Source: Sphingobacteriaceae bacterium DW12 (GTDB taxonomy: Bacteria; Bacteroidota; Bacteroidia; Sphingobacteriales; Sphingobacteriaceae). From it: a stretch of DNA of 64,000 nucleotides. How positions within the stretch are numbered: the stretch's first letter is position 1; the number at the start of each line of letters is the position of its first letter. The notes under the pieces were generated by a model. It was not told where the DNA came from. It saw only the letters and a list, made by a program, of their open reading frames with translations, and searched no databases. The translations under genes were made by a program, and so were the position numbers. The stretch is taken from contig JROE01000010.1 in assembly GCA_000783305.1 (NCBI GenBank), forward strand, positions 153,914-217,913. The letters run 5' to 3'. Positions 40,648 to 49,936 of the stretch are shown here, in pieces.

Positions 40648-43018
40648 TCTCTTTCTCGCGGCTTATTTCGGCGAAATAGCTGTCAATATAGCCTGCGGTC
40701 CTGAAATAGACCCGTATGACAACCAGACGACTTATTTTCTCCCTAATATTGAGACTGGTAGCTATTCGGCCTTTCAATATATACCTTACAAATTCCTTTA
40801 TACTGAAAATGAACCGCAAAGTGAAGCGGCAATCAACTTGGACGAGTGGAGAGACTACTTGGGGAAAAGAGTGAAAAAAAATGACATCCAATCCTTGATG
40901 TATCAAGCTGATAGTCTTACCATTGCGACATTAAACCAAGCAATCGGAGTTGAAAATCTAGCAGACTCGGTGACTCAAAATACTTTTGCCCAGACGTTAT
41001 TAAAGAAAAAGTATTCGAACGCAAAAGCGTATTTTTTATTTACAAAAAAGGCAGAATATCTCACTTTCATACCCTATAATTATTGGGACCCTTCGCCAGT
41101 AGATTATTCGGCAATCTTATTATTAGCGGAAGAAGCGGAGGAAAAAATGGGAACAGTGCGGGGTGATCGTTTCTTAAAACTGCGATATGCCTATCAAGCG
41201 GCCAGACTATACCTGTATGCAAAGGAATATGAGAAGTCAATGGGCATCTATGAACATTACATCGCCCCTACTCGTTCTAAAAGTGCCGTAATGGGCTGGG
41301 CAATGTCCAACTATGCTGGTGCAAAGCGATGGAATGGACAGCTAGCAGAGGCGGCTTTTTTGTATGCTAAAGTCTTCAGCTCGAATCCCGAAAGAAGGGT
41401 ACTGGCCTATAAAAACTTTAACTATATAGACGTCCCGATAGATGAGGTCAAATCACTCACGACGACGAATGCTGACCGAATCAGCTTGGCTGCAATTCTA
41501 GGGTTTTCCACATCTGACATGACGATGGAGTACTTACAGACTTGCTTCGACTTGGATAAACGAAATGAAGCGATAGGCATGCTTTTAACCCGCGAAATCA
41601 ATAAAATCGAGGGGCAGCTGATTAAGCCCTATTCCCTGAGCTGGCCAAACTATAACCTCTATATTCAACAAGAAGATAAGGATAGGGTGACTCAACATGC
41701 TGAAGAGGTTAAAAATTTTGCATTAAAACTCTCTGGAAAGCAGAAAGGGCTAGGCCTACTATCTGCAAGTTATATCAGTTGGTTACAGGGCAATAATAAT
41801 GAGGCAAAAGCACTACTCAAACGGATTGAAATTAACAAACTGGCGTCCCCACAATCGGACCAATATCAAATCAACAAAATGTTGACCCAATTAACGGATT
41901 GGCAAAAAGATGCCACTGTCCATCAAGAAGGTCTAGTCGAGACCTTGGCATGGCTATCCGAAAAATCGAAGACTGAAGCTGCGGGGAAAGATAATCCCCG
42001 AGATTACTATTCGGCATACTTTGCGGATGCACCATACAGTCTCATTGGAAAGAATATCTTAAGTAATATACTCGTGCCGCAATATCTGGCCAAAGGGGAC
42101 ACGGCAATGGCAAGCTTATCTACACTAAAAGCGGATGTATTTAGTAATCACGGTATTGTTCAAGATACGTTAGAAAAGAATTTTTCGTATGGTACAGAGC
42201 TTTTTTGGAAGAAATACCTGAGTCCAAAATCTATCTTAGAGATACGAGACTATCTACAAAACCCGGAAAAACAACAGGGCGTCACCAAATATATATTGGA
42301 CGGTATTACCAAGACTGACCAGAATGCCATCACCGAACTCCTAGGGACGGCTTATCTTCGAATACATGATTACGCGAATGCTGTAAAGAGTCTTAAGCAA
42401 CTGCCCAAGACGTATGTATACCAGTCTTTCAAAGACTACTATGCTGACCAAGAGGTGTACGCTAAGCCTTTTATAACGATGAACAATGATTACCCTAAAG
42501 ATAGAGGCAGTCAGCCATACTATAAATTGGACTTCGCCAAGCAGATGCTCCAACTGCAGGAGAAAGCAAATGCGGAAAAGGATCTTGACAAATTGGCAAA
42601 TATCTTCTTTATGATGGCCAATGGAGTCTATCAAACCTCTACTTTTGGAAATTCATGGATGATGGTGAGCTATGAGTGGAGCAGTACGGACGCGCACAGC
42701 AAACCTGAATTGGGTTGGGAATATGACTATCTACAGGCTAGACAGGCCAAGGTTTGGTATGAGAAGGCACGATCTTTAAGTAAAAACAAAGAATTTAGGG
42801 CGAGGTGTACATTTATGCTCGCAAAATGCCAACAGAAAGAATTCATATACACACAGGAAGGAAGGTGGGCATACTACGAAATATTCTCTCAATCACCTTT
42901 CTACCAATATAGTGTGAACAACAAATACTTCACGGAATTACAAAAGGGATATGCTCAAACAGAATTCTACCAATCAGCTATGCGGGCTTGCTCATATTTA
43001 AGAGACTTTATCAACTAA
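40613..43018 (+). CDS. Large exported helical-repeat protein, unknown function
   Basis: 801 residues with an N-terminal signal (KSLIFFSLFLAAYFGEIAVN) followed by ACGPEIDPYDN, a start I associate with a Bacteroidota family of uncharacterised exported proteins. The remainder is alpha-helical with TPR-like pairs (RLYLYAKEYEKSMGIYEHYI; NYAGAKRWNGQLAEAAFLYAKVF; AYLRIHDYANAVKSLKQLP). No enzyme motif is seen. Its start lies inside the upstream lipoprotein gene and its stop is 1 base from the convergent rsgA stop. Start could be Met1 or Met2. Confidence 0.7.
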   Translation: MMSYKKSLIFFSLFLAAYFGEIAVNIACGPEIDPYDNQTTYFLPNIETGSYSAFQYIPYKFLYTENEPQSEAAINLDEWRDYLGKRVKKNDIQSLMYQADSLTIATLNQAIGVENLADSVTQNTFAQTLLKKKYSNAKAYFLFTKKAEYLTFIPYNYWDPSPVDYSAILLLAEEAEEKMGTVRGDRFLKLRYAYQAARLYLYAKEYEKSMGIYEHYIAPTRSKSAVMGWAMSNYAGAKRWNGQLAEAAFLYAKVFSSNPERRVLAYKNFNYIDVPIDEVKSLTTTNADRISLAAILGFSTSDMTMEYLQTCFDLDKRNEAIGMLLTREINKIEGQLIKPYSLSWPNYNLYIQQEDKDRVTQHAEEVKNFALKLSGKQKGLGLLSASYISWLQGNNNEAKALLKRIEINKLASPQSDQYQINKMLTQLTDWQKDATVHQEGLVETLAWLSEKSKTEAAGKDNPRDYYSAYFADAPYSLIGKNILSNILVPQYLAKGDTAMASLSTLKADVFSNHGIVQDTLEKNFSYGTELFWKKYLSPKSILEIRDYLQNPEKQQGVTKYILDGITKTDQNAITELLGTAYLRIHDYANAVKSLKQLPKTYVYQSFKDYYADQEVYAKPFITMNNDYPKDRGSQPYYKLDFAKQMLQLQEKANAEKDLDKLANIFFMMANGVYQTSTFGNSWMMVSYEWSSTDAHSKPELGWEYDYLQARQAKVWYEKARSLSKNKEFRARCTFMLAKCQQKEFIYTQEGRWAYYEIFSQSPFYQYSVNNKYFTELQKGYAQTEFYQSAMRACSYLRDFIN

Positions 43019-43019
43019 T

Positions 43020-43940
43020 TTAATTTCGACTATTCTCGTTACGGTAGACGCTGAGGTAGCTATCGTAACGGGATGGTTCAATCTGCCCCAATTCTACAGC
43101 CTCCATAACTGCACAGCCCGGTTCATTGATATGCCTACAGTTATTGAACCTACATTGATTCAATAATGCTCGCATCTCTGGGAAGAAATGAGAAAGTTCA
43201 TTTGCTTCTATATCGACGATCCCGAGCTCTCGAATACCAGGGGTGTCAATCAGCTTGCCCCCAAAGGATAAATCTAGCATTTCTGCAAAAGTAGTCGTGT
43301 GCTTTCCTTTATCGGACCAATCGGAAATACTTCCCGTCTTGAGATACGCATCGGGAATCAACGCATTGATCAGTGTGGACTTGCCGACACCTGAATGACC
43401 CGAGACAAGCGTAACTTTATCTTTTAAGAGTTCCTTTAGTTGGTCAACATTGATATTTTCCAAAGCAGAAACTTCATAACACGGGTAACCAATGGACTCA
43501 TATATATGTTCGTATTCTTTAAGTATATCGAGTCCTTCGTCACTGAATAAATCCAGTTTATTAAAAACCAAAACTGCAGGAATACCGTAGGCCTCTGCCG
43601 TAATCAGAAAACGATCGATAAAACCTAAGGATGTCGGTGGTGATGCGAGGGTGACTACTAACACTGCTTGATCCAAGTTTGCTCCAATAATCTGGGTCTG
43701 CTTGGATAAATTGATAGAGCGTCGAATAATATAGTTGCGACGAGGTTCCAAATGGGTAATTACGGCGCTTTCCTGTCCGGGCTCGACTTCAAAAGAGACC
43801 CAATCGCCTACTGCTACTGGATTGGTGGTCTTAATATCATGGGTCCTAAATTTTCCTTTTATCCTACATTCATAGCGAGTGCCATCTTCTCCCTCAACTT
43901 GGTACCAACTACCGGTCGATTTAGTTACCAATCCTCTCAT
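43020..43940 (-). CDS. rsgA: Ribosome small-subunit-dependent GTPase A
   Basis: 306 residues with the circularly permuted GTPase order typical of RsgA: an OB-fold N-terminus (RIKGKFRTHDIKTTNPVAVGDWV), G4 NKLD near residue 135, then G1 GHSGVGKSTLIN near 180 and G3 DTPGIRELG. A C-terminal zinc motif (CRFNNCRHINEPGC) follows. It acts in late 30S maturation. The gene is convergent with the 801-residue protein gene, with a 1-base gap and no terminator visible between them. Confidence 0.96.
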   Translation of the reverse strand: MRGLVTKSTGSWYQVEGEDGTRYECRIKGKFRTHDIKTTNPVAVGDWVSFEVEPGQESAVITHLEPRRNYIIRRSINLSKQTQIIGANLDQAVLVVTLASPPTSLGFIDRFLITAEAYGIPAVLVFNKLDLFSDEGLDILKEYEHIYESIGYPCYEVSALENINVDQLKELLKDKVTLVSGHSGVGKSTLINALIPDAYLKTGSISDWSDKGKHTTTFAEMLDLSFGGKLIDTPGIRELGIVDIEANELSHFFPEMRALLNQCRFNNCRHINEPGCAVMEAVELGQIEPSRYDSYLSVYRNENSRN

Positions 43941-44057
43941 ATCTGTCCTAAAATGGCAAAACCTAATTCTCTCATGTTACAAAAGTCGTAAAAATTTATT
44001 AATCTGAAGACGTATTGAATTTATTACCTTTGTGTGTACACTGCTAAATAAGATTTT

Positions 44058-46850
44058 GTGAAAAAATTATTTCTTTTAGATGGAATGGCGCTCATTTACC
44101 GAGCGTACTTTGCGCTGAGTAAGACACCAAGGCTAACTTCGAATGGCTTGAATACGGGTGCGATCATGGGGTTTACCAATACGCTCCTAGAGGTATTAAA
44201 AAATCAAAAACCATCCCATATAGCGGTTGTCTTCGATACAGAAGCACCCACCAATAGGCATCTAGAATTCGAATCTTATAAGGCTCATCGCGAAAAGATG
44301 CCTGAGGATCTCTCGGCGTCGATTCCTTATATCTTTAAACTTATCGAGGGCTTCAACATACCGATCATCACGATGGATGGATATGAAGCTGATGATATCA
44401 TCGGGACATTGGCAAAAGAGGGCGAACAAAACGGTTTTACCGTGTATTGCATGACGCCGGACAAAGATTTTGCTCAATTGGTATCGGACAATATATTTAT
44501 ATATAAGCCTGCGAGGATGGGCAATGGCGCCGAGACCATGGGGGTACCGGAAGTATTGGCCAAATGGGAAATCTCAAATGTGCTCCAAGTAATAGACATT
44601 CTAGGCTTATGGGGTGATGCTGTAGATAATATCCCAGGCATACCTGGAATCGGCGAAAAAACAGCTAAAAAGCTTGTTCAAGACTTTGGTTCTGTAGAAG
44701 GCATCATCGCTAATTCGGATAAGTTAAAAGGCAAGATGAAGGAGAATGTTGAGAATTTTGCAGAACAGGGATTGCTCTCGAAGCGCTTAGCGACGATACA
44801 ATTGGACGTACCGATAGCGTTTGATGAAAAGTCGCTAGAGCTGGAAATGCCGAATCGTGAGGTGCTAGAACCTCTATTTGCCGAACTTGAATTTAGAACG
44901 CTTGGCAAGCGGGTGTTTGGAGAGGATTTTTCTGTGGCTGATAATGGCCGCCCCTCGTCTGGACAAATGGATCTCTTCAGTACGCCACCAACTGCAGAAA
45001 TTTCACTCTCACAAGAGGAACCTACTATAACTGCCAGTAACAATATAGAAAATACTCCTCATGTCTATACGTTAGTGGATACCATCGCTACCCAAAAGGA
45101 GCTCGCACAACTTCTATCGGCTCAAAAAAGCATCTGCTTTGATACTGAATCAACAGGTATAGATGCTTTGATTGCAGATATCGTGGGGCTGTCCTTTGCT
45201 TTTGAAATCGGCAAGGCTTACTATGTGCCTACACCCGCTTCTCGTGAAGAGGCTCTACAGATAGTTGAAATTTTCAAGCCTGTGCTAGAGAATGAGCAGA
45301 TTGAAAAAATAGGGCAGAATCTAAAATATGATATTCTCCTGTTGTCCAGATATGGTGTGCAAGTGAAAGGGGAGCTATTTGACACAATGTTGGCACACTA
45401 TCTCATTGATCCAGACACGCGCCATGGAATGGATATCCTTGCTGAAAACTACCTCGGTTATATCCCCGTGTCAATCACGAAACTGATTGGAGAAAAGGGC
45501 AAGAAACAGGGAAATATGCGCGACGTAGAAATCAGTCTGGTGAAAGAATACGCATCTGAAGATGCTGATATTACGTTGCAGCTTAAGGAAAAATTTAAGC
45601 CTTTGCTGGCCGAAACCTCTACATTGGAACTGGCTCAACAGGTCGAATTCCCGCTTGTATATGTGCTTTCCGAAATCGAAAAAAATGGAGTAAAGGTAGA
45701 TATAGATGTCCTTTCGCTATTTTCCAAAACGCTGGAAACTGACATCAAGACGTTGGAATCAACCATTTATGAAAAAACTGGCGCAAACTTCAACATCGCT
45801 TCGCCAAAACAATTGGGGGAAATCTTGTTTGATAAATTACAACTAGACCCGAAGGCAAAAAAAACGAAAACGGGCCAATACAAAACTGGTGAAGATGTCC
45901 TGCTGGCCCTAGCACATAAGTCTGACATCGTACAAGATATACTGGATTTCAGGCAGCTTCAAAAGCTTAAATCTACATATGTGGATGCACTCCCGAGTCT
46001 TATCAATCCACACACAGGTCTGATCCATACTAGCTATAACCAAGCAGTGGCTGCTACCGGACGCTTAAGCTCAACGAATCCCAATCTCCAAAATATACCA
46101 ATCCGGACGGCACGGGGTAGAGAGGTGAGAAAGGCATTCATCCCAAGGGCTGAGGGTCATGTCATTCTTTCGGCGGATTATTCTCAAATCGAACTTCGCC
46201 TTATGGCGGAGCTGAGTCAAGACAAAAATATGTTGGAAGCCTTTCAACTTGGACATGATATCCACAGAGCTACGGCTGCAAGAGTATATGGTGTCGAATT
46301 GGAGGAGGTCACATCTGAGCAACGCCGTAATGCGAAGGCTGTCAACTTCGGTATTATATACGGACAGTCGGCCTTCGGATTATCACAAAGCCTAGGCATC
46401 CCTCGTAAAGAGGCTGCAGAGATTATAGAACAGTATTTTGACCAGTACTCAGGTATCAAAACCTACATGTCAGAGGCAATTCATTCGGCCAAAGAGAATG
46501 GATTTGTCGAAACAATCTTGAAGAGACGACGTTATTTAAGGGATATCAATTCGGCCAATATGACGGTCCGTGGATTTGCAGAGCGAAATGCGATTAATGC
46601 TCCGATTCAAGGCTCGGCTGCTGATCTTATTAAAGTCGCCATGATAAAGATACAGGAAGATATTCAGGCCAAGGGCTTACAGGGGAAAATGATTATGCAG
46701 GTGCACGATGAGTTGGTCTTCGATGTACCTCTACAGGAAGTGGAGACTTTCAAAACATTGATTGAAAACCGAATGAAGACCGCGATAGAATTGCAAGTAC
46801 CGATAGAGGTCGAAGTAGGACAGGGTGACAACTGGCTTGAAGCCCACTAA
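44058..46850 (+). CDS. polA: DNA polymerase I
   Basis: 930 residues with all three domains. The 5'-3' exonuclease is at about 1-290 (LFLLDGMALIYRAYFALS start by GTG at 44058; GYEADDIIGTLA; GVPGIGEKTA-like GIPGIGEKTAKKL). The 3'-5' exonuclease keeps its acidic residues (CFDTESTGIDALIADIVGLS; GQNLKYD; YASEDADITLQ), so proofreading is likely active. The polymerase has motif A DYSQIELRLMAELS, motif B RRNAKAVNFGIIYGQ and motif C QVHDELVFD. A TACCTTTG -7-like box lies at 44025-44032. The YwqK-like gene follows immediately. Confidence 0.97.
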   Translation: MKKLFLLDGMALIYRAYFALSKTPRLTSNGLNTGAIMGFTNTLLEVLKNQKPSHIAVVFDTEAPTNRHLEFESYKAHREKMPEDLSASIPYIFKLIEGFNIPIITMDGYEADDIIGTLAKEGEQNGFTVYCMTPDKDFAQLVSDNIFIYKPARMGNGAETMGVPEVLAKWEISNVLQVIDILGLWGDAVDNIPGIPGIGEKTAKKLVQDFGSVEGIIANSDKLKGKMKENVENFAEQGLLSKRLATIQLDVPIAFDEKSLELEMPNREVLEPLFAELEFRTLGKRVFGEDFSVADNGRPSSGQMDLFSTPPTAEISLSQEEPTITASNNIENTPHVYTLVDTIATQKELAQLLSAQKSICFDTESTGIDALIADIVGLSFAFEIGKAYYVPTPASREEALQIVEIFKPVLENEQIEKIGQNLKYDILLLSRYGVQVKGELFDTMLAHYLIDPDTRHGMDILAENYLGYIPVSITKLIGEKGKKQGNMRDVEISLVKEYASEDADITLQLKEKFKPLLAETSTLELAQQVEFPLVYVLSEIEKNGVKVDIDVLSLFSKTLETDIKTLESTIYEKTGANFNIASPKQLGEILFDKLQLDPKAKKTKTGQYKTGEDVLLALAHKSDIVQDILDFRQLQKLKSTYVDALPSLINPHTGLIHTSYNQAVAATGRLSSTNPNLQNIPIRTARGREVRKAFIPRAEGHVILSADYSQIELRLMAELSQDKNMLEAFQLGHDIHRATAARVYGVELEEVTSEQRRNAKAVNFGIIYGQSAFGLSQSLGIPRKEAAEIIEQYFDQYSGIKTYMSEAIHSAKENGFVETILKRRRYLRDINSANMTVRGFAERNAINAPIQGSAADLIKVAMIKIQEDIQAKGLQGKMIMQVHDELVFDVPLQEVETFKTLIENRMKTAIELQVPIEVEVGQGDNWLEAH

Positions 46851-46866
46851 AATAAAAGACATCAAA

Positions 46867-47985
46867 ATGGTTATATTCAGAAAATTAGGATTATTCATTT
46901 TATTCACGTCGCTCGTCACATCGCTTGTAAAGGGCCAAGAAGTGAAACCGATTTATTTTGAAATGGTCTCGGATAGCTTGATGCGATTCTATTATGATAA
47001 TTTTTATTATCTGACGGAAAAGGATTGCCAGTTTAAATCGATAGAACGTGTAGCGGGATTTAATAAGGAAACGAACAATTTTGACGGTAGCTTTAAGGAT
47101 TTTGGACCAAATGGACATGTATTATTGACGGGACATTATCAAAATGGCAAAAAGGCTGGCGCTTTCAAAGCGTACCATCCCAATGGTATATTGAAATGGG
47201 AAGTGACCTTTGTTGACAATCAAGCGCAAGGGGACTGGAAATTCTACTATCCAGATGGGCAGCCGATGTTGACATTATTATATCAAGCCAACGGATTGAA
47301 AATCATGTCTTTTTGGAATCAGAAGAGAAAACAGTTGATTCAAGAAGGAAATGGAATATATGAATTTACAATTCCTTTTGAAGGTTATACAGAATATGGG
47401 TACCCTTTTCTGAGAAGAAGGGGTAAAGTGGTGAATGGTGTACCTGAAGAGCGCTGGACAGTGCAATTTGTAGATGAAAAAAAGAATACGGTATTGGCGG
47501 CCGAAGAATACTACAGAGCGGGAGCGTTAGTAAGAGGGGATGATTATTTTAAAGACGAAAGTTATTCTGAAGCGCAATTTCCTCTTTTGCCAATGGAGTA
47601 TTTTTTTCGAAGTGAATTATTAATATTCAAAAAATGCAACTTCGACGACTACAGCAACTTCACCAACTATCTAACGGATAAAATTGAAAAAAGATTTGAA
47701 GAATTTCGTCTCACCAACGGTATCGTGTCTGGCGAATTTGAATATACAGTCAAATTATCGTCGGACGGAGAGCCAAGGTCTACTGAATTTCAAAAACGAA
47801 TTGATGACCACGATACGCAAGTCTTGCTGATGAGGGTGGTTAACGATGTGCCTTACTACTTTCCTTCATTAAAGGATGGACAGCCTGTGAATGACAATAT
47901 TGTGGTCTCCGGGAGATTAGAGAAAAATGATGCCGGAGGGGTAGATGTCCACTCCTTGGTGATTAAGAGACCTGCTGAAGGCTAA
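46867..47985 (+). CDS. Exported YwqK-like (MORN-type repeat) protein
   Basis: From the ATG at 46867 (MVIFRKLGLFILFTSLVTSL, signal peptide) the protein has 372 residues; the frame also opens at 46825 inside polA, which is rejected. Residues about 75-150 hold MORN/YwqK-like repeats (GHYQNGKKAGAFKAYHPNG; GDWKFYYPDGQPMLTLLY). YwqK proteins are annotated as antitoxins in Bacillus, but this exported form has no toxin gene beside it, so an envelope role is more likely. It lies 16 bases after polA. A weak hairpin (AAGGCT/AGCCTT) overlaps its stop. Confidence 0.75.
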   Translation: MVIFRKLGLFILFTSLVTSLVKGQEVKPIYFEMVSDSLMRFYYDNFYYLTEKDCQFKSIERVAGFNKETNNFDGSFKDFGPNGHVLLTGHYQNGKKAGAFKAYHPNGILKWEVTFVDNQAQGDWKFYYPDGQPMLTLLYQANGLKIMSFWNQKRKQLIQEGNGIYEFTIPFEGYTEYGYPFLRRRGKVVNGVPEERWTVQFVDEKKNTVLAAEEYYRAGALVRGDDYFKDESYSEAQFPLLPMEYFFRSELLIFKKCNFDDYSNFTNYLTDKIEKRFEEFRLTNGIVSGEFEYTVKLSSDGEPRSTEFQKRIDDHDTQVLLMRVVNDVPYYFPSLKDGQPVNDNIVVSGRLEKNDAGGVDVHSLVIKRPAEG

Positions 47986-48042
47986 TGCAGCCTTTCAAAT
48001 TATTTTATAATTTTCTATTTATAGCGTTCGGAAAAGGGTCAG

Positions 48043-48077
48043 TTTCTTTTATATAAAAGAAAGATTATCTAAGTTTG
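48043..48077 (+). promoter_or_regulatory. psd promoter with 20-bp palindrome
   Basis: A TAAGTTTG -7 box at 48070-48077 lies 16 bases before the psd ATG. A perfect 20-base palindrome, TTTCTTTTAT/ATAAAAGAAA at 48043-48062, sits 7 bases upstream of the box, where the -33 element would normally be. It may be an operator. Confidence 0.45.
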
Positions 48078-48093
48078 CACAATATTATTAATA

Positions 48094-48747
48094 ATGAAAT
48101 TTCACAAAGAAGGTTATACCAGTTTAGCTATCGTCGTATTTGTTATTTTTGTAGCCAGTGCGCTTGCGGATTATTATGATGCTCCTACTGCTGTTAAGTG
48201 GATCATTTATATCGTGTCAGCATTCCTTTTTATTACTATTGTACAATTCTTTAGAAGTCCAATCCGTCATATCACGGTTGATGACGGCATCATCCTATGT
48301 CCTGCGGATGGAAAGGTCGTCGTCATCGAAGAAACAACGGAAGAAGAATACTTTAAGGACAAACGTATACAGGTATCGGTATTCATGTCTCCTATTAACG
48401 TACATTCGAACCGAAATCCTGTAGGTGGTCTCGTCAAATATTTTAAATACCATCCTGGAAAGTTTTTAGTGGCTTGGCATCCGAAGTCATCGACTGAGAA
48501 TGAACGGACGACAACTGTTGTACAAGCGAAGAATGGACAGGAAGTGCTTTTTCGTCAAATTGCTGGTGCTTTGGCTCGGAGAATCGTATGGTATGTTAAA
48601 GAAAACGATGCGGTAATCCAAGGCGAGGAATTTGGGTTTATCAAATTTGGATCACGTGTAGACGTATTCTTACCCCTAGGTACTAAGATTGATGTCAATC
48701 TTGAAGACAAGGTCGTGGGTGGCAAAACAATAATCGGGAGATTTTAA
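48094..48747 (+). CDS. psd: Phosphatidylserine decarboxylase family protein (short form)
   Basis: 217 residues of the short (archaeal/Bacteroidota) Psd type, which makes phosphatidylethanolamine. Two N-terminal membrane helices (SLAIVVFVIFVASALADYY and WIIYIVSAFLFITIVQFF) are followed by ILCPADGKVVVIEE, MSPINVHSNRNPVGG and the self-cleavage site FGSRVDVFLP. The Ser near residue 187 would become the pyruvoyl group (GSR instead of the LGST of long forms). It lies just upstream of the histidine kinase gene, separated by a terminator. Confidence 0.92.
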   Translation: MKFHKEGYTSLAIVVFVIFVASALADYYDAPTAVKWIIYIVSAFLFITIVQFFRSPIRHITVDDGIILCPADGKVVVIEETTEEEYFKDKRIQVSVFMSPINVHSNRNPVGGLVKYFKYHPGKFLVAWHPKSSTENERTTTVVQAKNGQEVLFRQIAGALARRIVWYVKENDAVIQGEEFGFIKFGSRVDVFLPLGTKIDVNLEDKVVGGKTIIGRF

Positions 48748-48778
48748 CATAGATTTAATAAAGCATTACTTATCTTAG

Positions 48779-48805
48779 GCTTCGAAAGTATTTCGGAGCT
48801 TTTTT
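48779..48805 (+). terminator. psd terminator abutting the histidine kinase start
   Basis: A 9-bp stem (GCTTCGAAA / TTTCGGAGC, one G-T pair) with a 3-base loop, followed by T6. The T run ends directly before the kinase ATG at 48806. A near-consensus TATCTTAG box at 48771-48778 could start a kinase transcript within the hairpin. Confidence 0.7.
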
Positions 48806-49837
48806 ATGAATTTTAAACTACTCGTTCTCATTAATGCTGCCGCAGTAGGCCTTTCTATTGCAATTGTCAGTTTCTATTACCAACATGACCTCATGGCGGC
48901 CCTTATCACCTTTGGAATATCACTAGTTGTAAGTTTCATCGTATTCTATTTTCTATTTGAAAAGTATATTTATCGACGAATAAATACAATTTACAAACTG
49001 ATTCATAATTTAAAACTAGGAAAAGACCTTAAAGACGCACTCGGGGAGTATGTGAGCGACGATCCTATCACGGATGCCGAAAGGGAGGTAAGGGATTGGG
49101 CTAAAGAGAAAAAATCAGAAATAGATCGTCTAAAAAATCAAGAAAAATTCAGAAGGGAATTTTTATCAAACATATCCCACGAATTCAAGACTCCGCTATT
49201 TGCAATTCAAGGCTACGTGGAAACACTTCAAGACGGGTTAATTGACGATGATCCAGAGATGGCCAAAGGCTTCTTAGAGAAAGCTTCTAAAAACTTAGAT
49301 AGACTTAGTTATCTCATCTATGATTTAGATGAAATATCGAAGTTGGAATCGGGACGTATATCTTTAAACATCGAAAAATTTGACGTCGTAGAACTTATTA
49401 AAGAGACTATCGAAAACCTTGATGATAAGGCGAAGTCTGAAAAAATCAGGCTGATGTTCAAACAAAAATATCAAAACGTTTGTTTTGTAAAAGCTGATAG
49501 AAAGAAAATACAGCAGGTGCTTACGAATTTGATAGACAATTCGATAAAATATGGCATGGCTGGAGGTGATACGGATATTCGTATATTCCCACTCTTTGAA
49601 CAGATCTTGATAGAGGTAACGGACAATGGACAAGGAATCGAAGAAAAGAACCTATCCCGTGTATTTGAACGTTTCTTCAGAACGGATAAAAGCCGCTCTA
49701 GAGGGATCGGTGGTTCGGGATTGGGACTCGCTATTGTCAAACACATTATAGAGGCTCACCAACAGAATGTAAACGTGAGAAGCACAGAAGGAATCGGGAC
49801 TACCTTTGGATTCACACTTGAAAAAGCAAAAAATTAA
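48806..49837 (+). CDS. Sensor histidine kinase, PhoR-like, no adjacent response regulator
   Basis: 343 residues. Two membrane helices at about 4-24 and 31-52 with almost no periplasmic loop, a HAMP-like linker, the H-box FLSNISHEFKTPLFAIQGYVE (His near residue 125), N-box QQVLTNLIDNSIKYG, G1 VTDNGQGI and G2 GGSGLGLAIVKHI. The lack of a sensor loop suggests it senses the membrane or a partner protein. No response regulator is in the window; the downstream DUF47-pit genes and candidate Pho box point to phosphate control, as with PhoR, but this is inference. Confidence 0.93.
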   Translation: MNFKLLVLINAAAVGLSIAIVSFYYQHDLMAALITFGISLVVSFIVFYFLFEKYIYRRINTIYKLIHNLKLGKDLKDALGEYVSDDPITDAEREVRDWAKEKKSEIDRLKNQEKFRREFLSNISHEFKTPLFAIQGYVETLQDGLIDDDPEMAKGFLEKASKNLDRLSYLIYDLDEISKLESGRISLNIEKFDVVELIKETIENLDDKAKSEKIRLMFKQKYQNVCFVKADRKKIQQVLTNLIDNSIKYGMAGGDTDIRIFPLFEQILIEVTDNGQGIEEKNLSRVFERFFRTDKSRSRGIGGSGLGLAIVKHIIEAHQQNVNVRSTEGIGTTFGFTLEKAKN

Positions 49838-49884
49838 GTTCCTAAGCGGAAGTGAACAATCCTAAATATGAACTTCGGTGAAAC

Positions 49885-49918
49885 TTAACATTAACTTAAC
49901 ATAGACTTTATAACTTTG
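49885..49918 (+). promoter_or_regulatory. Candidate Pho box and promoter of DUF47-pit operon
   Basis: Direct repeats TTAACAT at 49885-49891 and 49896-49902 are separated by 4 bases (11-base period, the 7-4-7 layout of PhoB boxes). They end 8 bases before a perfect TAnnTTTG -7 box, TAACTTTG at 49911-49918. The repeat occupies the place of a -33 element, as in activator-dependent Pho promoters. The DUF47 ATG is 18 bases further on. Confidence 0.5.
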
Positions 49919-49936
49919 CACAAATTATATTAACAT

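Noticed and set aside
46867..47985. Toxin-antitoxin module at the YwqK-like gene
   Set aside because: The protein has a signal peptide and no small toxin gene lies beside it; the antitoxin name comes from the family label only.
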